From positions 11,605-75,604 of the forward strand of contig JADJOG010000016.1 in NCBI GenBank assembly GCA_016713865.1: a stretch of 64,000 nt of DNA, given 5' to 3'. The position numbers were made by a program, and so were the translations under genes. The notes below the pieces were generated by a model that saw only the letters and a program-made list of their open reading frames with translations, was not told where the DNA came from and did not search any database. Each line of letters starts with the position of its first letter. Positions within the stretch are counted from its first letter, which is position 1. Positions 52,016 to 61,143 of this stretch are shown here, one piece after another. Origin of the DNA: Flavobacteriales bacterium (GTDB taxonomy: Bacteria; Bacteroidota; Bacteroidia; Flavobacteriales_F; PHOS-HE28).

Positions 52016-54919
52016 ATGCGCATCAACACGATTCTTTTCCTGCTCATGCTCCCGGTGCTTGCATCGGCGCAGAAGAAGTACAGCTACACCAGCGTGCCGG
52101 GCGACGCGATCGAGGCGCGCATCTACACGCTCGACAACGGCCTGCAGGTGTGGCTCAGCCGCAATGCCGATGCCCCGCGGGTGCAAACCAACATCGCTGT
52201 TCGCGCAGGCAGCAAGAACGATCCATCCGATGCCACCGGCCTGGCCCACTACCTGGAGCACATGCTCTTCAAAGGCACCAGCCGCATTGGCACCAGCGAT
52301 TGGGAGAAGGAGAGCGCGCTCCTTGTGCAGATCAGCGATGCTTACGAGGAGCGTCGGCGCACCGTTGACGACGCTCAGCGCGATCGCATCTATCGCCGCA
52401 TCGATAGTCTGAGCCAATTGGCAGCGGCTCTCGCGGTGCCTAATGAGTACGACAAGATGATCAAGAAGCTGGGCGCGCGCGGCACCAACGCCTACACCAG
52501 CACGGAGCGCACCGTCTATATCAACGACATCCCCAGCGATGAGCTTGAGCGGTGGATGGCCATCGAGAGCGAGCGTATGCAGGAATGCGTGCTGCGCCTA
52601 TTCCATACCGAGTTGGAGACGGTATACGAAGAGTTCAATCGTGGTCAGGACAACGACGGCCGACAAGCCTGGCAGAAGAAGAGCGAGCTGCTCTATCCCA
52701 ATCATCCGTACGGCACACAGACCACCATCGGCACCGGTGATCATCTGAAGAACCCCAGCATGGTGAAGATCCATGAGTTCTTCAACACGTGGTACGTTCC
52801 CAACAACATGGCCGTGATCCTCGCCGGCGACATCGACTACGACAAGACCATCGCGCTCGTCGATCGATATTTCGGCAAATGGAAGAGGAAGGAGGTGCCC
52901 GGCTTCAAATTCATCGATGGCCCACCGGGGCAAGGGAATGCTGAGGTTTTCGGGCCCGAGGCCGAATCCATCACCATGGCCTGGCGCTTCCCCGGCTACT
53001 CGGCTCGCAACGATGCGATGCTGAAGCTCATCGGCGGATTGCTGAGCAATGGCACGGCAGGCATCATCGACCTCGACCTCATTCAAGGCCAGAAAGTGCT
53101 TGAAGCGTACGCCTATGCCTCGGTTCAAGCTGACTACTCTGAACTGAATCTCTCCGGCAAGCCGAAAGAAGGGCAGAACCTGGAAGAGGTGCGCGATCTC
53201 CTGCTAGACGCCACGCGCAAACTGATGGAAGGTGATTTTGACGATTGGCTCATCGGTGCCGTGGTGAACAATCAGAAGCAGCAGCAGATCCGCTTCATGA
53301 ACGAGAACAATAGCCGCCGCGCAGGCACCATGACCGATGCCTTCATCTTGCGAAAGGATTGGAAGGAAGTGGTGGCGATGCACGAGCTCATGGCCACCTT
53401 GACCAAGGAGGATGTGAGCGCCTTCCTCGGGAAGCGCATCGCGGAGCCCGACGTGGTCGTGTACAAGCGTGTGGGCGTGAACAAGGAAGCGCACAAGGTG
53501 AGCAAGCCCAAGATCACGGCGATCGACATCAAGCGCGATGGTATGAGCGCTTGGCGCGCCGAATGGGAGAAGATGCCCACGGGCAACGTGGCACCGGAGT
53601 TCATCGATTTCAAGAAAGCGATCACGAGAAAGCCATTGGCAAGCGGCGTTGGCCTGGCTGTTGTAAAGAACCCCACGAACGACCTCTTCAGCCTGCGCTA
53701 CATCGTTGATATGGGCACCACCCATGATCGCGAATTGGGCGTTGCAGTAGAGTACCTGCCATACCTGGGCACCAGCAAGCTCAGCCCGATCGAGCTCAAG
53801 AAGGAACTCTTCAAGCTTGGCTTATCCATCGATGTTTTCGCTGGCGATGACCGTTGCTACGTGACATTGAGCGGCCTCGAGGCCAACATCGAGAAGGGCA
53901 TTGAACTGCTGGAGAACTTGCTCGCCGACGCGCAACCGAACAAGGAAGCGCTGGAAGGCTTGGTGTCGGATATCGCGAAGGCCAGGCAGGACCGCATGAA
54001 GGAGAAGGGCACTTTGCTCTACCAAGGACTCTTCAACCAAGCGCGCTACGGTGCGGACAATCCGTTCAACACCATCCTGAACGAGAAGCAGCTGCTCGGG
54101 CTAACGCCAGATGGCCTCATCAAGCGCATCAAGGGGCTGATGGACTATGAGCATACCGTGTTCTATTACGGCAAGCTCAGCGCCGATAAAGTGGCCGCGA
54201 TCCTCAAGAAGAAGCACCGCATGCCCACGAAACTGAAACCGGTGCCTGCCGCCATCGCTTTCAAGGAGCAGCCTACGCAAGAGAACCGCGTGCTCTTCGT
54301 GGATCACGACATGGTGCAGACCGAGATGCTCTTCGTGAGCAAGGCCGAGGCCTTCGATGTGGCCAAGCTGCCCTATGCATCGCTCTTCAATGAGTATTTC
54401 GGAAGCGGCCTCAGCAGCATCGTGTTCCAAGAGATCCGCGAGGCGAAGGCGCTCGCCTATGGGGCCAGTGCGAATTACACCACGCCCGCGAAGAAGGATG
54501 AGGCTCACTACGTGCGCGTCTTCATCGGCACCCAAGCGGATAAGCTCCCCGATGCCGTTGATGCCATGCTGAAACTGATGAACGAGATGCCGGAGGCCGA
54601 AGCGCAGTTCGAAGGTGCGAAGACCAGCGCGCTCAAGGTGATCTCCAGCACGCGCGTGACCAAGGAAAACATCTATTGGAACTGTGACGCGGCTCAACGG
54701 CGGGGTCTCGATTACGATGTGCGGCGCACCAGCTTCGAGCGCATACCCGGGATCACCATCAAGGACATGAGGGCCTTCTTCGAAAAGGAGATCAAAGGCC
54801 GGCCATACACCTTCTTGGTCATCGGTAAGGAGAGCGCCATGGATATGAGCGCCCTGGAACGCCTCGGACCGGTAACCAAGCTCACCAAGGAACAGGTGTT
54901 CGGCTACCCGGAGCAATGA
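52016..54919 (+). CDS. Long exported M16 zinc peptidase (two-unit)
   Basis: 967 aa, the usual length of pitrilysin-like two-unit M16 proteins in Bacteroidota. The signal peptide MRINTILFLLMLPVLA ends near SAQ. The zinc motif HYLEH lies in GLAHYLEHMLFKGTS near residue 80, with the downstream ligand Glu in ELETVYEEFNRGQ. The second half carries a degenerate M16 unit (EIREAKALAYGASANY). It probably digests oligopeptides in the periplasm. Its stop overlaps the cinA start (ATGA), so the two are coupled. Confidence 0.9.
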   Translation: MRINTILFLLMLPVLASAQKKYSYTSVPGDAIEARIYTLDNGLQVWLSRNADAPRVQTNIAVRAGSKNDPSDATGLAHYLEHMLFKGTSRIGTSDWEKESALLVQISDAYEERRRTVDDAQRDRIYRRIDSLSQLAAALAVPNEYDKMIKKLGARGTNAYTSTERTVYINDIPSDELERWMAIESERMQECVLRLFHTELETVYEEFNRGQDNDGRQAWQKKSELLYPNHPYGTQTTIGTGDHLKNPSMVKIHEFFNTWYVPNNMAVILAGDIDYDKTIALVDRYFGKWKRKEVPGFKFIDGPPGQGNAEVFGPEAESITMAWRFPGYSARNDAMLKLIGGLLSNGTAGIIDLDLIQGQKVLEAYAYASVQADYSELNLSGKPKEGQNLEEVRDLLLDATRKLMEGDFDDWLIGAVVNNQKQQQIRFMNENNSRRAGTMTDAFILRKDWKEVVAMHELMATLTKEDVSAFLGKRIAEPDVVVYKRVGVNKEAHKVSKPKITAIDIKRDGMSAWRAEWEKMPTGNVAPEFIDFKKAITRKPLASGVGLAVVKNPTNDLFSLRYIVDMGTTHDRELGVAVEYLPYLGTSKLSPIELKKELFKLGLSIDVFAGDDRCYVTLSGLEANIEKGIELLENLLADAQPNKEALEGLVSDIAKARQDRMKEKGTLLYQGLFNQARYGADNPFNTILNEKQLLGLTPDGLIKRIKGLMDYEHTVFYYGKLSADKVAAILKKKHRMPTKLKPVPAAIAFKEQPTQENRVLFVDHDMVQTEMLFVSKAEAFDVAKLPYASLFNEYFGSGLSSIVFQEIREAKALAYGASANYTTPAKKDEAHYVRVFIGTQADKLPDAVDAMLKLMNEMPEAEAQFEGAKTSALKVISSTRVTKENIYWNCDAAQRRGLDYDVRRTSFERIPGITIKDMRAFFEKEIKGRPYTFLVIGKESAMDMSALERLGPVTKLTKEQVFGYPEQ

Positions 54920-56166
54920 GCAAACGAGAGATCACCGCCGAGGTCATTTCCATCGGCGACGAACTGCTCATTGGGCAGACCGTTAACACCAACGCCGGAT
55001 GGATGGGGGAGCAGCTCTCGCTCATCGGCATCCGGCCGGTGCGCGTGCGCGTGATCGGCGACGACCGGCAAGCCATCATCGATACGCTCTCCACCGCAAC
55101 AGCCGATGTGGTGCTGATCACCGGTGGCCTCGGCCCCACCAAGGACGACATCACCAAGTTGGTGCTGTGCGAGTACTTCGGAACGCGTCTCGTGCGGCAT
55201 CCGCACATCGAAGCCGCCATCGCTGGCTTCTTCCGCAGCATAGGCCGTGAGCCATTGGAGGTGAACCTGGCGCAAGCCGATCTGCCGGAGACCTGCACCG
55301 TAGTGCCCAACGACCGCGGCACCGCCAGCGGCATGTGGTTCAACAAGGATGGTCGTGTGTTCGTGAGCATGCCGGGCGTGCCCTACGAGATGAAGGCCAT
55401 GATGGAGAAGCATGTGCTGCCTGAGCTGCGGAGCACCTTCAATCCGCCTACCATCGTGCACCGAACCATCCTTACCACCGGATTGGGCGAAAGTCATCTC
55501 GCGCAGCGCATTGCCGCTTGGGAGGATAGCCTTGCGCAGGACGAAATCAAGCTGGCATACCTGCCCAGCCCCGGATTGGTGAAACTGCGCTTGAGCACGT
55601 ATGCCAACAACGATCCCTTTGGAGCGCGTGATCGCGTGGCCCGCAAGGCCGACCAACTCTACCGCCTCATCCCGGAATTGATCTTCGGTGAAGGGGAGGA
55701 GCGATTGGAGCAAGTGGTTGGCCGCATGCTGAAGGAACGCAACCAGACGTTATCGCTTGCCGAGAGCTGCACCGGAGGCTACGTGAGCCATTTGATCACC
55801 GGTGTGCCCGGCAGTTCGGCCTATTTCATCGGTGGCGTGGTGAGCTACGCCAACGCCGTGAAAATGGAAGAACTGGGCATTCCCAGCGACATGCTCGAAT
55901 TGAACGGTGCGGTGAGCCAGCCCGTTGTGGAACGCATGGCATCCGGGGTTCGCCATGCATTGAAGACCGATTGGAGCATCGCCCTTAGTGGAGTGGCTGG
56001 GCCCGATGGTGGCACTGAGGAGAAACCCGTTGGCACAGTGTGGATTGCCGTGGCAGGCCCCAAAGGCGTGCAGGCCGCAAAAGTCTATTTCCCCAGAACC
56101 CAGGACCTTGTGATCAAGCGGAGCGCCGTAGCCACACTGAACATGCTGCGCCGCATCATGGCCTGA
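54916..56166 (+). CDS. cinA: CinA-family protein (NMN amidohydrolase/competence-damage type)
   Basis: 416 aa, complete. The N-terminal MoCF-like domain has EVISIGDELLIGQTVNTN and TGGLGPTKDD; the C-terminal CinA domain has LAESCTGGYVSHLIT and SGVAGPDGGTEEKPVGTV. CinA proteins hydrolyse nicotinamide mononucleotide and ADP-ribose, recycling pyridine nucleotides in the cytoplasm. Overlaps the upstream peptidase gene by 4 nt. Confidence 0.92.
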   Translation: MSKREITAEVISIGDELLIGQTVNTNAGWMGEQLSLIGIRPVRVRVIGDDRQAIIDTLSTATADVVLITGGLGPTKDDITKLVLCEYFGTRLVRHPHIEAAIAGFFRSIGREPLEVNLAQADLPETCTVVPNDRGTASGMWFNKDGRVFVSMPGVPYEMKAMMEKHVLPELRSTFNPPTIVHRTILTTGLGESHLAQRIAAWEDSLAQDEIKLAYLPSPGLVKLRLSTYANNDPFGARDRVARKADQLYRLIPELIFGEGEERLEQVVGRMLKERNQTLSLAESCTGGYVSHLITGVPGSSAYFIGGVVSYANAVKMEELGIPSDMLELNGAVSQPVVERMASGVRHALKTDWSIALSGVAGPDGGTEEKPVGTVWIAVAGPKGVQAAKVYFPRTQDLVIKRSAVATLNMLRRIMA

Positions 56167-56177
56167 TGCCTCCTGGA

Positions 56178-56912
56178 TCAAGCTGGTTTCTGCACCACCA
56201 TCGAGCTTCCCAAGGAATAACGATCCTTGGTTCGCTTGCGGTTCCGCTCTGGCCAACCGGTCCAGCCGACCACTTTCGCGAACAGCAGGAACAATCGATT
56301 GCCGATCCCCGAAGGGAAGAATTTATTCAAGGTGTCCAAGAACACATCGGCGTGGCCGCCGAAGGATTCGAGATGGATCACCTGCAATCCGGCGTCTTCG
56401 GCCAGCACCCGCAAGCCCGCGCCTGTAGGGTGCGAATACTCGTAAGGGAACTCACCGATCCAATTGATGAAGGTGGAACTCACCATGGCCTTGCCGCCGG
56501 GCTTCAGCAAACGCGCGATCTCGGCCATGAACAGGTCAGGCCTAGTCATGTGCGGAATCATGTCGCTCGCCAGGACCGAATCGAAATGCCCCTCAGGGAA
56601 GGGAAGGGTGCGGTCGAGATTCAGGTTCTGTTCGTGGTCCAGATTAGCCTTGCCATGCACGGTTCCGGGGTAATCCACGCAAATCACCTCAGAGGTCCGA
56701 TCGCGGTAGACTTCGTAGTACGGTGCCGGTCCGCAGCCCACATCCAACAAGCGGCCGCTCAAATGGGCCTGAATGAGTGGCACGTATGCTTTCCTCTGGA
56801 TTTCAGCGATATACAGCGAGCCGCCATAGGTTAGGCGGCGGTTCAGGATGAACTCGCCGGTACGTTGATTCTTGATCAACCGGGTAGGCCGCCAGGATTC
56901 TGCGTTGCGCAT
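56178..56912 (-). CDS. Class I SAM-dependent methyltransferase
   Basis: 244 aa. Motif I is LLDVGCGPAPYYEVY near residue 54, acidic motif II is VICVDYPG, and the region DSVLASDMIPHM followed by LLKPGGKAMVSS matches the UbiE/MetW-like group. Substrate not identifiable. It is convergent with cinA and divergent from rpmB. The 144 bp upstream contain the rpmB promoter on the other strand. Confidence 0.8.
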   Translation of the reverse strand: MRNAESWRPTRLIKNQRTGEFILNRRLTYGGSLYIAEIQRKAYVPLIQAHLSGRLLDVGCGPAPYYEVYRDRTSEVICVDYPGTVHGKANLDHEQNLNLDRTLPFPEGHFDSVLASDMIPHMTRPDLFMAEIARLLKPGGKAMVSSTFINWIGEFPYEYSHPTGAGLRVLAEDAGLQVIHLESFGGHADVFLDTLNKFFPSGIGNRLFLLFAKVVGWTGWPERNRKRTKDRYSLGSSMVVQKPA

Positions 56913-57005
56913 GGCTCGATGAAGGCGGCCTTTGAACGGATGCGTGCCCTGCGGTGTTCGACAGGGTTTTACGCCGCCAAATGTAATAGCCTTCTATTCA
57001 AGTAG

Positions 57006-57035
57006 TTTGCACTTCACTCAATCTGACTACATTTG
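57006..57035 (+). promoter_or_regulatory. rpmB operon promoter
   Basis: TTTG at 57006-57009, an 18-nt spacer, TACATTTG at 57028-57035: a near-perfect Bacteroidota promoter. The rpmB ATG is 21 nt downstream, which rules out the earlier TTG at 57033. Confidence 0.8.
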
Positions 57036-57056
57036 CGGCCCGCAATACGGAACGCC

Positions 57057-57296
57057 ATGTCGAAAGTCTGTCAGATCACCGGGAAGAAAGTGACCGTAGG
57101 CCACAAGGTCTCCCACTCGAACATCAAGACCAAGCGCACCTTCGCGCCCAACCTGCAGGACCGCAAGTACTTCCTGCCGGAAGAGAAGAAGTGGGTGAGC
57201 CTGCGCGTGAGCGCTGCTGGCATGCGCACCATCAACAAGATCGGCATCGCCGAAGCCCTGAAGCGCGCCCGCGCGAAAGGCTTCCTTGCCGCCTGA
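57057..57296 (+). CDS. rpmB: 50S ribosomal protein L28
   Basis: 79 aa from MSKVCQITGKKVTVGHKVSH, the standard L28 opening, through RTFAPNLQDRKYFLPEEKKW to the basic C-terminus. First gene of rpmB-rpmG-DUF4295-ftsY, an order typical of Bacteroidota. Confidence 0.97.
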   Translation: MSKVCQITGKKVTVGHKVSHSNIKTKRTFAPNLQDRKYFLPEEKKWVSLRVSAAGMRTINKIGIAEALKRARAKGFLAA

Positions 57297-57322
57297 ACAA
57301 CCACTGCTAGCACCACAGAGCC

Positions 57323-57505
57323 ATGGCCAAGAAAGGCAACCGCGTTCAGGTGATCCTCGAATGCACCGAGCACAAGACCTCGGGGCAACCCGGCACCAGC
57401 CGTTACATCACCACCAAGAACCGCAAGAACACCTCTGAGCGCATCGAGCTCAAGAAGTACAATCCGATCCTGCGGAAGATGACCGTGCACAAGGAGATCA
57501 AGTAA
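57323..57505 (+). CDS. rpmG: 50S ribosomal protein L33
   Basis: 60 aa. [17 protein letters not shown] and [19 protein letters not shown] match L33; the second pair of zinc Cys is absent, as in the Cys-poor L33 form. 26 nt after rpmB. Confidence 0.95.
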   Translation: MAKKGNRVQVILECTEHKTSGQPGTSRYITTKNRKNTSERIELKKYNPILRKMTVHKEIK

Positions 57506-57528
57506 TCACCGCCTAAGACCGAACTGAA

Positions 57529-57681
57529 ATGGCTAAGAAGACCGTTGCAACCCTGAAGAAGGAAGGCGGAAAGACCTTCACGAAGATCATCCGTATGGTG
57601 AAGAAGGAATCCGGCGGATACAGCTTCGTGGAGCAAGTGCTTCCGAGCGATGAGGCCGAGAAGCTCGCCAACGCGAAGTAG
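57529..57681 (+). CDS. DUF4295-family small protein
   Basis: 50 aa, MAKKTVATLKKEGGKTFTKI with a basic first half and an acidic end. This family is restricted to Bacteroidota and lies beside rpmG in many genomes, suggesting a ribosome-linked role. Function not established. Confidence 0.85.
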   Translation: MAKKTVATLKKEGGKTFTKIIRMVKKESGGYSFVEQVLPSDEAEKLANAK

Positions 57682-57698
57682 CATCCATCAACCTTGAA

Positions 57699-57736
57699 CG
57701 AAAAGGCCTTCCTGGCAAGCCGGGACGGCCTTTTCG
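57699..57736 (+). terminator. Hairpin between DUF4295 and ftsY
   Basis: CGAAAAGGCC pairs with GGCCTTTTCG, with an inner CCTGGC/GCCGGG extension. The T run within the 3' arm could support termination or partial read-through into ftsY. Confidence 0.65.
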
Positions 57737-57752
57737 AGCATTAAGCCCTACC

Positions 57753-58707
57753 ATGGCGCTCTTCGGATTATTCGGGAAAAAGAAGGAAGCGGCGGCAAGC
57801 CGCCGAAAAGCAGGCGCTGGATAGCGGGCTCGAGCGCTCGCGTGAGGGCTTCTTCAGTAAGCTCACACGGGCGGTGGCCGGCAAAAGCAGCGTCGATGAT
57901 GAGGTGCTGGACCATTTGGAGGAGGTGCTCGTAGGAAGCGACGTAGGCGTTGATACCACCCTGCGCATCATCGAGCGCATCCAGCAGCGCGTGAAGCGCG
58001 ACAAGTACGTGGGCACCGGCGAGCTCAACTCGATCCTGCGGGAGGAGATCACTGCATTGATGAAGGATCCGGTCCCTGCGGACCCCGCGATCAAGCCATA
58101 CGTGATCATGGTGGTGGGCGTGAATGGAGTGGGCAAGACCACTACCATCGGCAAATTGGCCAACGCATTCAAGAAAGAAGGCAAGAGCGTGATGCTGGGC
58201 GCTGCTGATACCTTCCGCGCAGCAGCGGTCGATCAGCTGCGCATCTGGAGCGAGCGCGTGGGTGTGCCCTTGGTGCAGCAGGGCATGAATGCCGACCCCG
58301 CAGCCGTGGCCTACGACGCCGTTGAAAGCGCGAAAGCAAAGGGGGCCGATGTGGTCATCATCGACACCGCTGGGCGCCTGCACAACAAGCTGGGCCTCAT
58401 GAACGAGCTCACTAAGGTGCGCAATGTGATGCGCAAGGTGGTGCCCGATGCGCCGCACGAGGTGCTCCTGGTGCTCGATGCCAGCACCGGACAGAACGCC
58501 ATTGAGCAGGCCAAGCAGTTCACGAAGGCCACCGATGTGACCGCGCTCGCGCTCACGAAGATCGATGGCACGGCCAAGGGCGGCGTGGCCATCGGCATCA
58601 GCGACCAGTTCAGCATCCCCATCAAGTACCTCGGCGTGGGCGAGGGCATCGATCACCTCCAGGTGTTCGAGAAGAAGGCTTTCGTGGAGGCGATGTTCAA
58701 GGGGTAG
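57753..58707 (+). CDS. ftsY: Signal recognition particle receptor FtsY, one frameshift
   Basis: About 317 aa. MALFGLFGKKKE starts in frame at 57753; one extra base near 57790 shifts the frame within a Lys/Gly-rich linker, after which LERSREGFFSKLTRAVAGK is continuous. The NG domain has GVNGVGKTTTIGKLA (P-loop), DTFRAAAVDQL, DTAGRLHN and TKIDGTAKGG. It is the GTPase that receives SRP-ribosome complexes at the membrane. It is essential in bacteria, so the shift is almost certainly a sequencing error. Confidence 0.95.
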
Positions 58708-58714
58708 TTCCGGT

Positions 58715-59035
58715 TCAGTAGGATTCGGTGATTCCGCGATGCAGTTCGCGTGCATGCCAGAGAAACCCCTTGAGCCAGAAGAATCCAAGTGCCGGACCCG
58801 CCAGGACCACGCCTTTGTTGTACGCGATGGCCTCTGTGAATTGCCCGTGAAGCAGGGCGACGATAGCACGGGTCATTCCGCATCCCAGGCAATCGAGCCC
58901 GGTGAAGCGCTTATGCAAGCACAGTGTCGGTCCCGACTCCACCCAATCCAAACTGATGAGGCCGATGAGCACGGGCGCCAGGATGAACGCGCCAACGGTA
59001 ATGGCACGGATGATCGTCTGCTTGTGCCAAATCAT
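58715..59035 (-). CDS. DUF2752 membrane protein
   Basis: 106 aa from the ATG at 59035. Two or three transmembrane helices and the family motif CLGCGMTRA (usual form CPxCGxTR) near residue 52. Function unknown. Divergent from the DUF4870 gene; DUF2752 and DUF4870 genes are often neighbours in Bacteroidota. Confidence 0.8.
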   Translation of the reverse strand: MIWHKQTIIRAITVGAFILAPVLIGLISLDWVESGPTLCLHKRFTGLDCLGCGMTRAIVALLHGQFTEAIAYNKGVVLAGPALGFFWLKGFLWHARELHRGITESY

Positions 59036-59088
59036 CGGTGGACTGGGCTGAATCTCGCGCGGGTGTGAAGATCGTTGGCATAACCCGC

Positions 59089-59118
59089 TTGCGCACAAAT
59101 AGCGGGCTTCTATCTTCG
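59089..59118 (+). promoter_or_regulatory. Promoter of the DUF4870 gene
   Basis: TTG at 59089-59091, exactly 19 nt, then TATCTTCG at 59111-59118; the ATG follows at 59143. Confidence 0.6.
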
Positions 59119-59142
59119 TCCGCAACCCCAAACAAACACGAA

Positions 59143-59505
59143 ATGGAATCGAATCAACCAGTGGCTTCGGCCCCCAAGTCTGGCGAGGACAAGACCGTTG
59201 CCATTGTCGCTTACTTATCACTGATCGGCTTCGTCGTGGCCTTGATCATCCACAATCAGCCAGGCAAGAAGACCAATCTCGGCGCATTCCACCTGCGCCA
59301 AGGCCTCGGCATCATGCTCTGCTCGATCTGCATGAGCATCATCATGATCATCCCATTCATCGGATGGGTGGTTGGTTGCGTTGGGTACATCATGGTACTG
59401 GTCATGTGGGTGATGGGCCTGATCTCGGCCGTTAATGGAGAGATGAAGCAAGCTCCGATCATGGGCGCCTCTTTCCAGAAGTGGTTCGCCGGCACCTTCA
59501 ATTGA
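59143..59505 (+). CDS. DUF4870-like small membrane protein
   Basis: 120 aa from MESNQPVASAPKSGEDKTVA. Polar N-terminus, then AYLSLIGFVVALIIH, the motif FHLRQGLGIML, and two more hydrophobic segments. This matches the DUF4870 (Tic20-like) family of small membrane proteins of uncertain function. Followed by a terminator. Confidence 0.8.
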   Translation: MESNQPVASAPKSGEDKTVAIVAYLSLIGFVVALIIHNQPGKKTNLGAFHLRQGLGIMLCSICMSIIMIIPFIGWVVGCVGYIMVLVMWVMGLISAVNGEMKQAPIMGASFQKWFAGTFN

Positions 59506-59519
59506 TCCGATACGATACG

Positions 59520-59557
59520 AGCGCCCTACAGAAGGAATTCGCAGGGCGCTTGCTTTT
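59520..59557 (+). terminator. Terminator after the DUF4870 gene
   Basis: An 8-bp stem (AGCGCCCT with AGGGCGCT), 15-nt loop, then TGCTTTT. Confidence 0.6.
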
Positions 59558-59580
59558 CATCCCCCTAGCTTCGCGCGCTC

Positions 59581-60892
59581 ATGAAAGCCCGCACACTCAA
59601 GCGCACCAAGGTCAACGTGGTCACCCTCGGCTGCTCGAAGAACACCTTCGATAGTGAGGTGATGATGGCGCAGCTGAAGGCCAGCGGCATTGCGGTGGAG
59701 CACGAGTCGGAACGGAACGACCACAACGTGGTGGTGATCAACACCTGCGGCTTCATCGAGAATGCCAAGCAGGAGAGCATCGACACCATCCTCTCGTGGG
59801 CCAGCGCCAAGGACCGCGGCGAAGTGGAGAAGGTGTACGTGACGGGATGCCTGAGCCAGCGGTATGCGCCTGAACTGAAGGATGAGATTCCTCAAGTAGA
59901 TGCCTGGTTCGGCACGCGCGACCTGCCACGCCTGCTGAAGACCCTGAAGGCTGATTACAAACACGAACTGGTGGGGGAGAGGCTGCTCACCACACCGGCG
60001 CACTTCGCTTACTTCAAGATCAGCGAGGGCTGCGATCGCAAGTGTTCCTTCTGCGCTATCCCACTGATGCGCGGCAAGCACGTGAGCACGCCGATTGAAC
60101 AGCTGTGACCAACGCGGGCAACTTGGCCAAACAAAGGGGGTGAAGGAGTTGATCACTCATCGCGCAGGATCTCACTTACTACGGCCTCGACATCTACAAG
60201 AAGCGCAACCTCGATGAGCTGGTTGCCCGCCTCAGCGATGTGGAGGGCATCGAGTGGATCCGCCTGCACTACGCCTTCCTTCAGGCTTCCCCATGGACGT
60301 GCTGGATGTGATGCGCGAGCGAAGCAACGTGTGCAACTACCTCGATATGCCCTTGCAGCATGGCAGCACCCGCATGCTCACCCGCATGCGGCGCGGCATC
60401 ACGCAGGAGAAGACCGAAGCGCTGGTGAACACCATCCGCGACAAGGTGCCCGGCATCGCCATCCGCACCACGCTCATCAGTGGCTTCCCTGGCGAAACAC
60501 AAGATTATCACGAAGACAACCTGCGCTGGATCGAACGCATGCGCTTCGACCGCCTAGGCGCCTTCACGTACAGCCACGAGGAGCAGACGCACGCCTTCAG
60601 CATGGAGGACGATGTGCCCGCTGAGGTGAAGGAGCAGCGCGCGCAGGAGATCATGGAACTCCAAGGCGGCATCAGCCTCGAACTCAATCAAGCCAAGGTG
60701 GGCAAGGTGTTCCGCGTGCTGGTTGACAAAGCCGAAGGCGGCCACTACATCGCACGCACTGAGTTCGATTCACCGGAGGTGGACAATGAGGTGCTGATCC
60801 CGACGAAGGACAACTACCTGCGTGTGGGTGACTTCGCCGAGGTGCGGATCACCGAGGCGAATGAGCACGATCTGCGGGCGGAGGTAGCGTGA
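59581..60892 (+). CDS. rimO: Ribosomal protein S12 methylthiotransferase RimO, several frameshifts
   Basis: About 436 aa. The UPF0004 domain carries three cluster Cys: [17 protein letters not shown] and VTGCLSQRY. The radical SAM site is CDRKCSFC with the AIPLMRGKH block. The middle (60105-60290) is scrambled by at least three indels, though [24 protein letters not shown] is recognisable, and the frame resumes at [12 protein letters not shown] followed by [14 protein letters not shown]. The TRAM domain closes the protein ([18 protein letters not shown]). It adds a methylthio group to an aspartate of S12. TAGCTTCG at 59566-59573 may be its -7 element. Confidence 0.93.
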
Positions 60893-61143
60893 AGGGTCAG
60901 CCAATGACACGTGAACGCCATGGAGCAGAGGCGACGGCTGTAATGCGGGTACGGGTGTAGAACCAAGCGGGCCGACGGAAGGCTTGACGGGACGGCGATG
61001 CCTATGCCACCGAACTAGCCAACGCAGGAAAGAGCAGTAAGCGTGTGGCACGGATCGCGATCCGCGCCAGCGGGGTGGCAGGGCGGCAGATGTTTGAACT
61101 TCACGGCGATCATGGGGGCACTAGTTTTCCGCATTGGTATAGA

